In this document: positions 42,249 through 52,131 of the stretch, in pieces
How the letters are laid out: each line of letters opens with the position of its first letter
How positions within the stretch are numbered: the stretch's first letter is position 1
Assembly: GCA_905221605.1 (NCBI GenBank)
Contig: CAJNDS010000802.1
Coordinates: forward strand, 188,001 to 248,000
Direction: 5' to 3'
Source of the DNA: Symbiodinium natans
Lineage: Eukaryota > Sar > Dinophyceae > Suessiales > Symbiodiniaceae
DNA length: 60,000 nucleotides
Translations under genes and position numbers: made by a program
Notes under the pieces: generated by a model
What the model saw: the letters and a program-made list of their open reading frames with translations, nothing else
The model's database searches: none
What the model was told of the DNA's origin: nothing

Positions 42249-42614
42249 TTAGTTGGTTTTCTGCTTCCTGGAGTTCTTCAAAGGTGCGGCGATAGTTCTT
42301 GATGCTGTCCAGGCGTCTTCTAGGATCTTGTACATGCCGTTTTCAGTGATCTGTTGTCTGTCCATCATGTCGATGAACTCGTAGACGGTGCAGCCTGGGC
42401 GCTTTGTTGGAACTGCCAGTGAAGTTGGTGTGAACCAATTCAGCGCTTCGGAACTGCGTATCATGGTGTCGCCCTTGGCGTCCTGAAAGCTCTTGAGGAA
42501 GGCTCTGAACAGGTCGGCTTGGTGCAAGTGTTCACGCAATTTCAGTGCGGTGGAGTTGATGTCGAAGATCTTGTGTATCGCGTTGATAGTGATGGAATTG
42601 CTTGGAGGAACGCC
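42249..42614 (-). CDS. Hypothetical protein stub next to terminal repeat L
   Basis: The minus-strand frame is open from a TAG at 42615 to TAA at 42249 (122 codons) and has no ATG; a TTG lies at 42539. It reads S-I-T-I-N-A-I-H-K-I-F-D-I-N-S-T-A-L at the start, then L-R-E-H-L-H-Q-A-D-L-F-R-A-F-L-K-S-F. The style (His-rich, helical) resembles clusters A and C. The first codons lie in the conserved core of terminal repeat L, and the bases before them (AACTAG) could be a splice acceptor. It may be the first gene of an element whose right end is at about 42840. No family is recognised. Confidence 0.4.
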   Translation of the reverse strand, partial: GVPPSNSITINAIHKIFDINSTALKLREHLHQADLFRAFLKSFQDAKGDTMIRSSEALNWFTPTSLAVPTKRPGCTVYEFIDMMDRQQITENGMYKILEDAWTASRTIAAPLKNSRKQKTN

Positions 42615-42840
42615 CTAGTTATAAGTATTAAGCCAACTTAGTATGTAGATGACGGACTTGTTTTGTAGTTGTTCGATTTGCCATAAGTAGACTTAGACCA
42701 CTTAACTTCGAAGGTTTGTGACGAACTTATAAGTACACCTACGGGCCACATAGCTAAGTGGGCTAAGTGGTTTATCGGCCCCGTGGCTAAGTGGGCCAAG
42801 TGAGTCGTTGGCCTACTTAGCTAAGTAGGCTAAGCGGGCC
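42601..42840. repeat. Terminal inverted repeat L of large multi-ORF element
   Basis: Starts with a 26-bp core (42601-42626, CTTGGAGGAACGCCC then RGTTATAAGT) and ends with GGCTAAGTGG-type words and a palindrome at 42811-42830. The inverted counterpart at 51300-51714 shares the core (25 of 26), a middle block (GGCTAAGTGG then CAAGTGAGT) and the palindrome followed by GCTAAG, in the same order. Between these blocks the two copies differ in length and sequence. Confidence 0.75.
42811..42830. repeat. Perfect 20-bp palindrome GCCTACTTAGCTAAGTAGGC
   Basis: Perfectly self-complementary; an 18-bp version is at the far tip of the inverted copy (51308-51325). It could be a protein-binding site or a processed hairpin end. 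Confidence 0.95.
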
Positions 42841-44469
42841 CCCTGACACACCATATCACGCAGAGCAGCAAATAGAATGTGGCAACAAGGTCCGCGAAAT
42901 CGCAACAATGCGATTCAAATAAGCGATTTGCAAAGTCTTAAGAGCGGCAAGAAAGAAAATCATGTTGCGGGCAGACGCGGAAAACCCCTTTTAATAAGAA
43001 CTACATACCATCAAACACGGAATATGCGCACCACATATAAATATACAGTGACACATGCACAGAAAACATAAAGCCTTATATTGCTCTATCAACCACGGCC
43101 CTTCTGGAAGTCCAAGAGCCAAGAGCTGGATGAAGCGCCCGCCTCCGGCAGGATAGATTGAGGAAAGCTCAGAATTTGGAAAGGAATGAGTTGGGGCTTG
43201 GGTTCAGGTTTGCTTATTCGTGGCACTTGCAGGATGGGTTTGCGTGTAGTATGTGTATATATATATATATATACATGTGTAACATTTAAAGGATTTGCGG
43301 GCTTACACGGGAATGTGTATCTGTTTATAGAAATGTTGACACTGTTTGGGCATATATGGGGTTGCGAAAGGCTATCTGGGGTTACATGGGGCTAGATCGG
43401 GTCATGTGTGGTCACATGCAGCGGGTTTGCACAAGGGTTTATATGGGTCACATGGAGAGGGTTTGTCCAAAGGTTGCAGCTTATGCAGGGTTACATGCTT
43501 TTCTGGGCCAGCATACAGGCGCACCCCCACAGTAGCCCCCGCCCCCCCCCTTCCCCTTGTGTTCCTGGTGGGTTTTGGGTCCGCCTGTGGTTCATGGTGG
43601 GTTTTGGGTCCCCCCCCCCTCCGTGGGTCATGATCTGTGCATGGGTTTAGGGTTTAAGGGTTTATAAGGGTTGTAGGGTTCAGGATTTTCACTCTGGTCC
43701 ATTGGTTCATTGTGGGGTTTAGAGTTTGAGTAGGGTCAAGGTTTGGGGTAATGATAGGTTTACGGTTTCCCCTCTCCCCCCTGTGGTTCGTGCTGGGTTT
43801 ACGGTTGAGGGTTCAGGGTTAAAGCAGCAAAGGTTTCGGGTTTACCCTTCTCCCTCCCGCCGTTCATTGGTGGGTTTAAGTTTTAGGGTTTATAGGGTTC
43901 ATGGTTTGGGGTTTAGGCTGAGGCTTTTCCGTCCCCCCCCCCGTGGTCCGTGGTGTTTTTTCGGGTGAACAGGCGCAGATTGAAGCTTGTGGCACATGGG
44001 TTCCATAAGACAAAAGGCAATATACAGGGGCCATGGGGTTCAGAGTCCAAGGTTTGGGGTCCATGGTCAAACTTGCACATTGCCTTGCCGACAGGCTGCC
44101 CCATACTTCTTGAACATATTTCGCATTTCTGCTTGATAACTTCAGCGCATGATTTCAGAAGTCTGTGTGGCACATGTCTGACGATACCGCAACCGACCAA
44201 GCCTCCGGGCACATGTTTCCACATGGACAATTGACCGACCAAATCCCATGAAATACCCCAGCAGCACGTCCCAGAGGAGCGCCCAAAGACAGCCAGCGAC
44301 GCAACACGCATGTACTGCTCCATCCTGCAGCATGCGTCAAGTAGGCACAGAAACAGGACACAAAGTCAGTATATATAAATATGCACGTAAGCCACTAAGT
44401 ACCAAGAAAGTATAGAGTGCAGTATAGTATACACTATGATTACCCTTTTCTCTCAAGTCGCTCTCCAGA
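42841..44469. other. Non-coding, telomere-like and G/C-tract sequence
   Basis: No gene is supported. It holds a (TA)n run at about 43254-43273, degenerate TTTAGGG-like words at 43640-43925 and several C tracts (43540-43620, 43935-43943). Confidence 0.6.
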
Positions 44470-44893
44470 CTGCAAGTGTTCGAAAAACAGGGCGCCCTTT
44501 TTTCTTCCTTTTGTGTAGCAAAACGTACCTTGAAGGGACGCCCGCGCCAGACCTCTTTCAGACCTTTAAGTTTTTTGAAGCCCCTATATAGGCCCTTAAG
44601 ACCTTTCATCTGATACCCCTAAACCCCCTTAAGACCTTATCATCAAAGCACTAAGCACAGGTTAACAGGGGGTGTGCCCCGCAAGAAATGAGGCTGCAAG
44701 TGTTCGAAAAACAGGGCTTCCTTGTTTTTTCTTTTTCTGTAACAAAACCTGCCTTAAAAGGACCCCTTTCAGACCTCCAAGTTTTTTACGCCCCTATTGG
44801 CCCTTAAGGCCTTTATGGCCTTTAAACTGAGACCCCTAAACCCCCTTAAGACCTTGTCATCAAAGCACTAAGCACAGTTTAACAGGGGGTGCA
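44470..44893. repeat. Tandem duplication of a 0.2-kb unit
   Basis: Copy one (44470-44672) and copy two (44693-44893) both begin CTGCAAGTGTTCGAAAAAC and end with AACAGGGGGTG, including the stretch AAGCACTAAGCACAG. They differ by indels. No coding signal. Confidence 0.85.
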
Positions 44894-44902
44894 CCCCCCC
44901 CC

Positions 44903-45075
44903 CCACCTAAACCCTAAACCCCTAAACCCTAAACCCCTAAACCCTAAACCCTAAACCCTCAACCCAAACCCCAACCACCCCACAGGGGGCCCAAACCACA
45001 GGGGGATGGGGTGCGCACCCTAAACCCTAAACCCTCAACCCTAAACCCAAAACCCTATAAAACCGTAAACCCAAA
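44903..45075. repeat. CCCTAAA interstitial telomere-like array
   Basis: About 15 CCCTAAA words in two runs separated by CACAGGGGG-containing sequence, opposite in orientation to the arrays at 47.4 and 49-50 kb. Confidence 0.85.
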
Positions 45076-45194
45076 CCCCAACCACACCACCCCACACAGG
45101 GGGGCCGGGGGGGAAATTGGGGGGCCAGGGGGGGGGGACCATGCGGGGGCGGGGTGCGGGGGGCAGTGACAGTGACCTCGTGTTGCTTGGGGTT

Positions 45195-46076
45195 TGAAGT
45201 GCAGCTGCAGGGGCTCTAATCCCTGGTGCTGCTTGGGGCCCAGGATGGTATCGCAGGGGCTCTAATCCCTCGTGCTGCTTGAACCCAGGGGCTCTTCCCT
45301 CGTGCTGCTTGGGGGGTCCCAGTGCCAGGGTGGTATTGCAGAGGGGTCCCAGGGTGGTATTGCAGGGGCTCTAATCCCTCGTGCTGCTTGGGGCCCAGGA
45401 TGGGAGTGCAGGCGTGCTGCTTGGGGGGGTCCCAGTCCCAGGGTGGTATTGCAGAGGCTCTAATCCCTCGTGCTTGGGGGGTCCCAGGATGGGAGTGCAG
45501 GGGCTCTAATCCGTCGTGCTGCTTGGGGGTCCCAGTCCCAGGGTGGTATTGCAGAGGCTCTAATCCCTCGTGCTGCTTGGGGGGTCCCAGTCCCAGGGTG
45601 GTATTGCAGGGCTCTAATCCCTCGTGCTGCTTGGGGGGTCCCAGGGTGGGAGTGCAGGGGCTCTAATCCCTCGTGCTGCGTCCCAGTCCCAGGGTGGTAT
45701 TGCAGAGGCTCTAATCCCTCGTGCTGCTTGGGGGGTCCCAGTAGGGTGGTATTGCAGGGCTCTAATCCCTCGTGCTGCTTGGGGGGTCCCAGGGTGGGAG
45801 TGCAGGGGCTCTAATCCCTCGTGCTGCTTGGTGGTCTTGCAGAGGCTCTAATCCCTCGTGCTGCTTGGGGGGTCCCAGTCCCAGGGTGGTATTGCAGGGC
45901 TCAATCCCTCGTGCTGCTTGGGGGGTCCCAGGGTGGGAGTGCAGGGGCTCTAATCCCTCGTGCTGCTTGGGGCGTCTAATCCCTCGTGCTGCTTGGGGCC
46001 CAGGTGGGAGTGCAGGGGCTCTAATCCCTCGTGCTGCTTGGGGGTCCCACATTGGGAGTGCAGGGGCTCTAATCAT
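45195..46076. repeat. 55-60-bp minisatellite (GGGGCTCTAATCCCTCGTGC)
   Basis: About sixteen copies of a unit with CTCTAATCCCTCGTGCTGCTT, a GGGGGTCCCAG block and a GGTGGTATTGCAG or GGTGGGAGTGCAG block. Copies vary by deletion of whole blocks. Frames through it are repetitive and not genes. Confidence 0.92.
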
Positions 46077-46272
46077 GCTTCCGGTTTCAGGGTGGAAGGG
46101 TCTGAGAGAGCAGCCTTCGTCCAAACATGTGCTACTTTCCAAACGTCCGGGAGGGGGCCCAGGTATGCGGCGAGCCGTCCACACACCGTGCAGAAGGGAC
46201 CTGCCCAAACCCCAGACCTATATAACCTGCATACATGCAACGCCATGCAAGACACATTGCCGTTGGGAGCCG

Positions 46273-46709
46273 CAATGTGAAAGCACATTGGGGCCGAAGG
46301 CCGGCAGAGCCACAATGTGAAAACATAAACGGGGGCGCCGCCCCAATGTGAAAGCACATTGGGGCTTAAACGGGCGAGCGCCCCATTGTGCTTGCACACT
46401 CGGGCCGCCGACAGGAATGCGCTAACACATTCCGGGCGTTGCCCCCAATGTGAAAGCACATTGGGCGTGATGGGGTGGTGGGCAGGTCGTCATCCCCCCC
46501 CTCCCCCCAAAAAAAAGACATCAGCTAAAGTCGCCGGCGCGGAGCCCTACCGCAGGGACAGGGGCGCAACAGGAAACATACGCATCGCGAGCACGGCCTC
46601 AAGTGTGAGAACAAAAAGCAAAATGGAGAACGGGCTAGCAGGGACACGGAGCCCAACAAGGGAGGAGGGAGGCAACACCAAACAAACACCAATGTGAAAG
46701 CACATTGGG
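46273..46709. repeat. Hairpin satellite (CCCCAATGTG-AAAG-CACATTGGGG)
   Basis: At least six stem-loops: 46273-46290, 46341-46364, 46381-46404, 46414-46433, 46444-46465 and 46690-46709. Perfect members pair CCCCAATGTG with CACATTGGGG around an AAAG loop. Variant 46414-46433 pairs GGAATG with CATTCC instead, which keeps the stem through changes on both sides. Confidence 0.85.
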
Positions 46710-46880
46710 GACCATGCGGGGCGGGTTTGCCCTGAAGTTAACAACGTCCAATTGCAATAAAGGAGGAGAAGCACGGGCAAGGAGCCCGACCACGGGGGGG
46801 GAGGGAGACAAAGAAAAGGGGGGGACCAATCAAGCGGCAGCTCTGGCTTGGCTTCCTTGTCTGCCGGCGAGCACAAATAT

Positions 46881-46885
46881 AGTAC

Positions 46886-46965
<80 letters not shown>

Positions 46966-46974
46966 TAGTAGTAG
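46881..46974. repeat. (AGT)n trinucleotide repeat
   Basis: About 30 AGT units with one interruption near the right end (ATAGT). Confidence 0.97.
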
Positions 46975-47005
46975 ATAAGGACCCTGTATACACCATAATC
47001 ATCCT

Positions 47006-47059
47006 GGAAAGCCTGAAAATCAACTTTTTTTGAATGAAAAAGTGAATTTTCAGCATTCC
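47006..47059. repeat. 54-bp hairpin H1
   Basis: Arms GGAAAGCCTGAAAATCAACT and AGTGAATTTTCAGCATTCC around a T/A-rich centre. A sister hairpin of the same length is at 47104-47157. Confidence 0.85.
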
Positions 47060-47103
47060 GGGATACCTGAAAGCGGTTGATCTTCTCCGAGCCCTAAACC
47101 CTC

Positions 47104-47157
47104 GGAAATGCTCAAAATCCACTTTTTTGCAGAGAAAAAGTGGGTTTTGAGCATTCC
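47104..47157. repeat. 54-bp hairpin H2
   Basis: Arms GGAAATGCTCAAAATCCACT and AGTGGGTTTTGAGCATTCC; same layout as H1, with changes on both arms that largely keep pairing. Confidence 0.85.
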
Positions 47158-47400
47158 TGCATCACGAATAAAAGACTGACGTAAACCCAAAGCTCGAAAA
47201 ACCTTTTATGGGCCTCCAACACTCTCGAAACCCAAGCCCCAGACAAGGCCTGCAGCAAGGCTCGCCAACGAGGCCGCAAAAGAAGCCAACGACCTTATAT
47301 ATGGTGCAGCGTCGCTGCCCCCCCCCCCCCCCCCATGGCCCCCCAAATTCTTTCCCCCCCCCTGTGGTTTGGGCCCCCCTGTGGGGTGGTGTGGTTGGGG

Positions 47401-47489
47401 TTTAGGGTTTAGGGTTTAGGGTTTAGGGTTTAGGGTTTAGGGTTTAGGGTTTAGGGTTTAGGGTTTAGGGTTTAGGGTTTAGGGTTTAG
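47401..47489. repeat. Perfect (TTTAGGG)12.7 interstitial telomere array
   Basis: 89 bases of uninterrupted TTTAGGG, the best-preserved such array in the window; its perfection suggests recent origin or maintenance. Confidence 0.97.
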
Positions 47490-47606
47490 CATCTCTGGTC
47501 CAAGCATTCACTAGTTGAGCAGCTTTCAAGGCCACAGGGGAATACCCACCCGCCCATTGGGTCCCACACCATTAGGAAAAATATCCAACCTCCTTCTTCT
47601 CTAGGC

Positions 47607-47905
47607 ACGTGGTCAACAGAATGGATTTGTTAACCACATGTTTCTGTTTCAAGCGGACAAGAAAACCAAACGTGGTCAACAGAATGGATTTGTCAACCAC
47701 ATGTTTCTGTTTCAAGCGGACAAGAAAACCAACGCGGTCAACAGAATGGATTTGTTAACCACATGTTTCCATTCGGGAACTTAATCTTTGGAAGCCATCT
47801 TGAGTTCTTGAGTCGTTTGAGGGGCTTCAGGGGCCTCAAAAACAGGCACGGTCATTCGGGAACTTATTCTTTGGAAGCCATCTTGAATCGCTTGAGGGGC
47901 TCCAC
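47607..47905. repeat. Two successive tandem duplications
   Basis: A unit of about 63 bases with GGTCAACAGAATGGATTTGT and CAAGCGGACAAGAAAACCAA is present two and a half times (47607-47765). It runs into a second duplication with ATTCGGGAACTTA and TTTGGAAGCCATCTTGA (47770-47905). Confidence 0.85.
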
Positions 47906-47907
47906 AA

Positions 47908-48612
47908 AAAGGGGGTGGGGGGGGGGTGGGGGGGGGTGGGGGGGGGGTGGCGGGGGGGGGGGGGGGGGGGTGGGGGGGGCGGGGGTGGGGGGGGCGGGAT
48001 TGGGGGGGGGTGGGGGGGGGGGTGGGGGGGGGGGGGGGTGGGGGGGGGGGGGTGGGGGGGTGGTGGGAGTGCGGGGGGGGGGGGTGGGGGGGGTGGGGGG
48101 GGTGGGGGGGGGGGCGTGGGGGGGGTGGGTGGGGGGGGGGCGGGTGGGGGGGGGTGGGGGGTGGGTGGGGGGTGGGGGGGGCTGGGGGGGGGGGGGGGGT
48201 GGGGGCGGGGTGGGGGGGGGTGGGGGGGCGGGTGGGGGGGGGGGGTGGGGGGGGGAGTGGGGGGGGGGGGGGGGGGGGGGGGCGGGGGTGGGGGGGTGGG
48301 GGGGGGGTGAGGGGAGGGGGGTGGGGGGGGGGTGGGGGGGGGTGGGGGGGGGGAGTGGGGGGGGGGGGGGGGGAGGGGGGGGTGGGGGGGGGGGAGGGGG
48401 GTGGGGGGGGGTGGGGGGGGGGTGGGGGGGGAGGGGGGTGGGGGGGGGTGGTGGGGTGGGTGGGGTGGGGGTGGGGGGGGGGTGGGGGGGGTTGGGGGGG
48501 GGTTGGGGGGGGGTGGGGGGGGGTGGTGGGGGGGGGGGGGGGGAGGTGGGGCGGGGGGTGGGGGGGGGGGTGGGGGGGGGGGGGGGGGTGGGGGTGGGGG
48601 GGTGGGGGGGGG
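47908..48612. repeat. 700-bp G-tract block
   Basis: Runs of 4-20 G interrupted by single T, occasionally A or C. Extreme strand bias; certain to have strong G-quadruplex potential on the plus strand. The long Gly or Pro frames through it are artefacts of composition. Assembly here is likely to be unreliable. Confidence 0.97.
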
Positions 48613-49120
48613 ACCTTGCCCACTAAATATATGACCTTGCCCGCTAAACATATGACCTTGCCCGCGAAACATATGACCTTGCCCGCTAAATATAGGACCT
48701 TGCCCGCTAAATATAGGACCTTGCCCGCTAAATATAGGACCTTGCCCGCTAAATATATGACCTTGCCCGCTAAATATATGACCTTGCCCGCTAAATATAT
48801 GACCTTGCCCGCTAAATATATGACCTGGCCCGGGCCATATATTTTGCGGGCAAGGTCATATATTTAGCGGGCAAGGTCCTATATTTAGCGGGCAAGGTCA
48901 TATATTTAGTGGGCAAGGTCGCCCTTTAGCGGGCAAGGTCATATATTTAGTGGGCAAGGTCATTTTTTAGCCAATGGACCTTACCCACTAAATATATGAC
49001 CTTGCCCGCTAAATATATGACCTTGCCCGCTAAATATATGACCTTGCCCGCTAAATATATGACCTTGCCCGCTAAATATAGGACCTTGCCCGCTAAATAT
49101 AGGACCTTGCCCGCAAAGTC
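48613..49120. repeat. 21-bp satellite ACCTTGCCCGCTAAATATATG in alternating orientation
   Basis: Ten direct copies (48613-48823), about six inverted copies (48836-48965) and about seven direct copies (48977-49117). The first switch is at the palindrome GGCCCGGGCC (48828-48837). Copies are 85-100% alike, with ATATG/ATAGG variants. Confidence 0.93.
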
Positions 49121-49149
49121 ATTAACATTTATATTATATATGAAAGAGT

Positions 49150-49375
49150 GGTTTAGGGTTTAGGGTTTAGGGTTTAGGCTTTAGGGTTTAGGGTTTAGGG
49201 TCCGCGCCCCGTCCCCCTGTGGTTTGGGCCCCCCTGTGGTTTGGGCCCCCCTGTGGGGTGGTGTGGTTGGGGTTTGGGTTGAGGGTTTAGGGTTTAGGGT
49301 TTAGGGGTTTAGGGTTTAGGGGTTTAGGGGTTTAGGGCTTAGGGGTTTGGGGTTTAGGGTTTAGGGTTCAGGGGT
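49150..49375. repeat. TTTAGGG array with C-rich insert
   Basis: Two runs of TTTAGGG and GGGGTTTAG variants surround repeated GGTTTGGGCCCCCCTGTG words, which also occur next to the perfect array at 47.4 kb. Confidence 0.85.
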
Positions 49376-49783
49376 GGGGGGGTGGGGATACCATGGCGGG
49401 GGGGGGATACCATGGGCGGGGAGGGTACCGACACGGGACACGGAACCATATATGCACGAAGTCGGAACATGCTTCCAAATATGCACGAAGTCAGAACATG
49501 CTTCCAAGCAGGATGACTGCACCTCAACTTGAAACCCAACACCTCCCAAGCGCTACATAAGAAAGATGGGGGTCCCGACGCGCGTGTGGGCCCGGGCCTG
49601 CAAGGGCCTGAGCCGGAGAGGCGTCATGGGCGTATGTGGGCATCTGTGTCAACACATGCAGACGTGCACTCCATCCTCAGAAGCATCAACCACGCATGCA
49701 CTCTGAACGCCCGCAACTCCGACCCGTGTAGAAAGAAGGCCTGCAGGAAGGCTGGACTCCAAACACCCTTCTCCCTGCTATAG
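49376..49783. other. Non-coding stretch
   Basis: A duplicated 36-base word with CGAAGTCGGAACATGCTTCC at 49456-49510; otherwise no gene or repeat is recognised. Confidence 0.5.
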
Positions 49784-50185
49784 GGTTTAGGGTTTGGGGG
49801 TTCGGGGTTTAGGGTTTCGCAGCACTTCTGCAGCGCTGGCCTTAAATCAAGGTTAGGGTTAGGATTTCGGGTTTAGCAGGAGGGTTTAGGGTTTAGGGTT
49901 TGGGGTTTAGGGTTTTAGGGTTTTAGGGTATATAGGGTTTAGGGTTTAGGGTTTGGGGGATAGGGGTTATATAGGGGCTTATAATAGGGTTTAGCAGCAC
50001 TTCTGCAGTGCTGGCTTTAAATTTAGGTTAAGGGTTAGTGTCTATAGGGTTTAGCAGCACTTCTGCAGCGCTGGCTTTAAATTAAGGTTTAGGGTTTAGA
50101 AGGTTTAGAGGGTTTAGAGGGTTTGGAGGGTTTAGAGGGTTTAGAGGGTTTAGAGGGTTTAGGGGTTTAGGGTTTAGGCGTTGGG
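49784..50185. repeat. Degenerate TTTAGGG array with GCAGCACTTCTGCAG inserts
   Basis: TTTAGGG, TTTAGAGGG and TTTGGGG words. Three copies of GCAGCACTTCTGCAGYGCTGG followed by TTAAAT (49819, 49992 and 50054 regions) are interspersed; CTGCAG and the flanking bases form a short palindrome. Confidence 0.85.
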
Positions 50186-51299
50186 TGGCAGAACCCCAAC
50201 CCCCCTAAAACAACCACCCTCCCCCTCTCCCCAATCCCCCAAGGAATCCAAAAAAAAACAACCAGAGAAAAACCCAACCCCTAAAAAGCAACCAATCGCT
50301 CTGAACCGTAGCTCCAACTCCTAAAAAACAAATGGAATGTACTCCCCTATATATAGATATATACCCGAACATCTCCATGCCCGAAGTTAGACAGCCCTTT
50401 ATATATACGCCTGCAGAGCCCAGGCGCCCCGCCCCTTGTCCCGCGCCTGCAACGGGTTCCAGGGCGCCCGCCAAAAGAAGTCCGTTCACATGAGCGAAGA
50501 GCGAGGGGGGGGGGGGTTCCTAGAGGCTATACTATATATACTTTTCGTTGGGAGTGCACGGGGGGAGAGCGCAGGGTTTGCATACACATATTTGTAACTC
50601 TAAACATAGGAGCGACTGCCAAAACCCACTCATGAGGGGTGTTGCGTGTTGCAAGGTTACAGGGCTTCAGCGTGAGATGGTTCTCCGCGTTTGCTCTCTG
50701 CAGGTGTCGCTTTGGGCAAATTCAAGTTTCGATGTGTTCCCATCGTTTTATACAGGTGTGTGCGTTTGAAAAGAGAGCACACATGCAGCACCTAGACCTA
50801 TAGCCCTATAATATATAAGAGCGAGCGCGACGAACAATAGTTCAACGTTAAGTCTGTGGGAAGAGCGATGCGTGCGACAGGGACTCACACCGACGGGCAC
50901 TCGCTTGGATTTAAGGAATCCGAGGCTTTGCACACAATTGTTTTTTGTCTTTCAAATCCGCAGGTTCGCGTCACTCAAGACTTCGTCGGTTTCAGCGCCC
51001 TTATCGTCTTCTGAAGGAACACGTGGGCAAAGAAAACCTGCAAAAGTCGTCCTCGTCTTCGTCGTCGTTCGATGACTCTATATATAGTCATGTTTACTGC
51101 CGCACGTGTACACTGAAAGATCCTCTTCGGGTATATATATTTTGTCAAAACAAAATTCAACACAGAATATATTGAAATCAACATGTGTGCAGCAACGCAC
51201 ATCGAAACACAAGCACGGAAACGTCCCCAGGAGAGAAAAGAACAAGAATCTCAGTGTGATTTTCGTGACATCCTATAGCTGACATGTGATCTGGCCGTC
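50186..51299. other. Non-coding stretch before terminal repeat R
   Basis: Contains (TA)-rich words (50350, 50535, 51080, 51130) but no supported gene or tandem repeat. Confidence 0.5.
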
Positions 51300-51714
51300 C
51301 TACTTAGCCTACTTAGCTAAGTAGGACGCCGCTGGACTTAGCATGCTTGGAAAAACACGCCGCTAACTGACTTAGCCAGCCATTTATACATGCACTTGAC
51401 AGACTTAACGTAAGCAGGACAACTGGGTTGTGGCACTTGCAAGATAACCTCTTTAACTCACTTGTCCACTTAGCCTTACCACACTTACATGTCGAAATAA
51501 ATGGATACTAAGCTCTCTAATTACTTAGACACACAGATAAACAGATGCCAGCAACATATAACAACATTACATGTTGCAGAAACACATAAGCGACACTTGC
51601 ACAACATAACGACAAACTTGGCGAACATATTAACTGCAGTTGCACAACTTATAACTCCAACTAGTAAATGGCATAAACGCCTGAAGTTACTTATAACCAG
51701 GGCGTTCCTCCAAG
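51300..51714. repeat. Terminal inverted repeat R of large multi-ORF element
   Basis: Inverted counterpart of 42601-42840. It starts at the tip with CCTACTTAGCTAAGTAGG (51308-51325), carries CTTAG/TAAGT words throughout, and ends with the core at 51689-51714 next to gene C5. Longer than L because of extra sequence between shared blocks. Confidence 0.75.
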
Positions 51715-52087
51715 TGTCGAAGAGGAGGTAAGAAAGGTCCGCGACGTTGATGTCCTCCATGAGTTGGATGACCTGGGTCTTTGCCGTGGAAATTGCACTT
51801 TGCAGCGCCAGTTTTTGCTGGCTTGGAGGCTCTGGCTGTGGCGGATTGTCTGCTCGATGTCGTCGGGGTGGGTCTCTTGAGTCTATGGCCGGCCGTGCTG
51901 CTCTTGTAGTGCGGGGGCTTCGTCTGCGCGACCGGGATCTGTCTCGTCGAGGACGGTCATCCCCGTGGTGGTCATGCTTTACCATGACTGGGGTAGAGGA
52001 GCGATAGGGACGTTGCTCGATCCAAACAATCTGTGATTGTTCATTATGATCGTCTGCACAGCGTGTGATAGCGGGAAGATTTCGCAC
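51715..52087 (-). CDS. Arg/Ser-rich small protein (cluster C, C5)
   Basis: The frame is open from a TAA just upstream of 52087 to 51521, running into the terminal repeat, so I place the likely end near 51715 but cannot fix it. No ATG precedes the conserved part; GTG at 52087 or an acceptor-spliced exon is possible. A textbook pyrimidine tract ending in CTAG (52111-52131) lies just upstream. The protein has R-P-R-R-D-R-S-R-S-R-R-R-S-P-R (SR-like), a Pro-rich linker, then a helical end (A-L-Q-S-A-I-S-T-A-K-T-Q-V-I-Q-L-M-E-D-I). RNA or DNA binding is likely. Unknown family. Confidence 0.5.
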
Positions 52088-52110
52088 GCAAGCAACATCA
52101 AAGGGTTATG

Positions 52111-52131
52111 CTAGGGAGGGAAAGGGGTGGG
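52111..52131 (-). promoter_or_regulatory. Pyrimidine tract plus AG before C5 (possible splice acceptor)
   Basis: The coding strand reads C/T with single A's, contains CCCCTTTCCCTCCC and ends in TAG. It matches the tracts at 53284-53299, 53359-53384 and 26649-26669. Confidence 0.5.

Noticed and set aside
45195-46208. Repeat-containing protein genes across the minisatellite
   Set aside because: Frames exist on both strands with indels that shift them between units; no start context or motif.
47763-48867. Gly-rich and Pro-rich frames of about 280-310 codons
   Set aside because: They follow only from the G-tract block, where stop codons cannot occur; open on both strands and all frames.
48613-49120. 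CRISPR-like array
   Set aside because: The 21-bp units are directly adjacent with no unique spacers and change orientation, and the organism appears eukaryotic; it is a satellite.
42841-51299. Head-to-head chromosome end fusion
   Set aside because: A fusion should read TTTAGGG then CCCTAAA on the plus strand; here the order is reversed and mixed with unrelated satellites.
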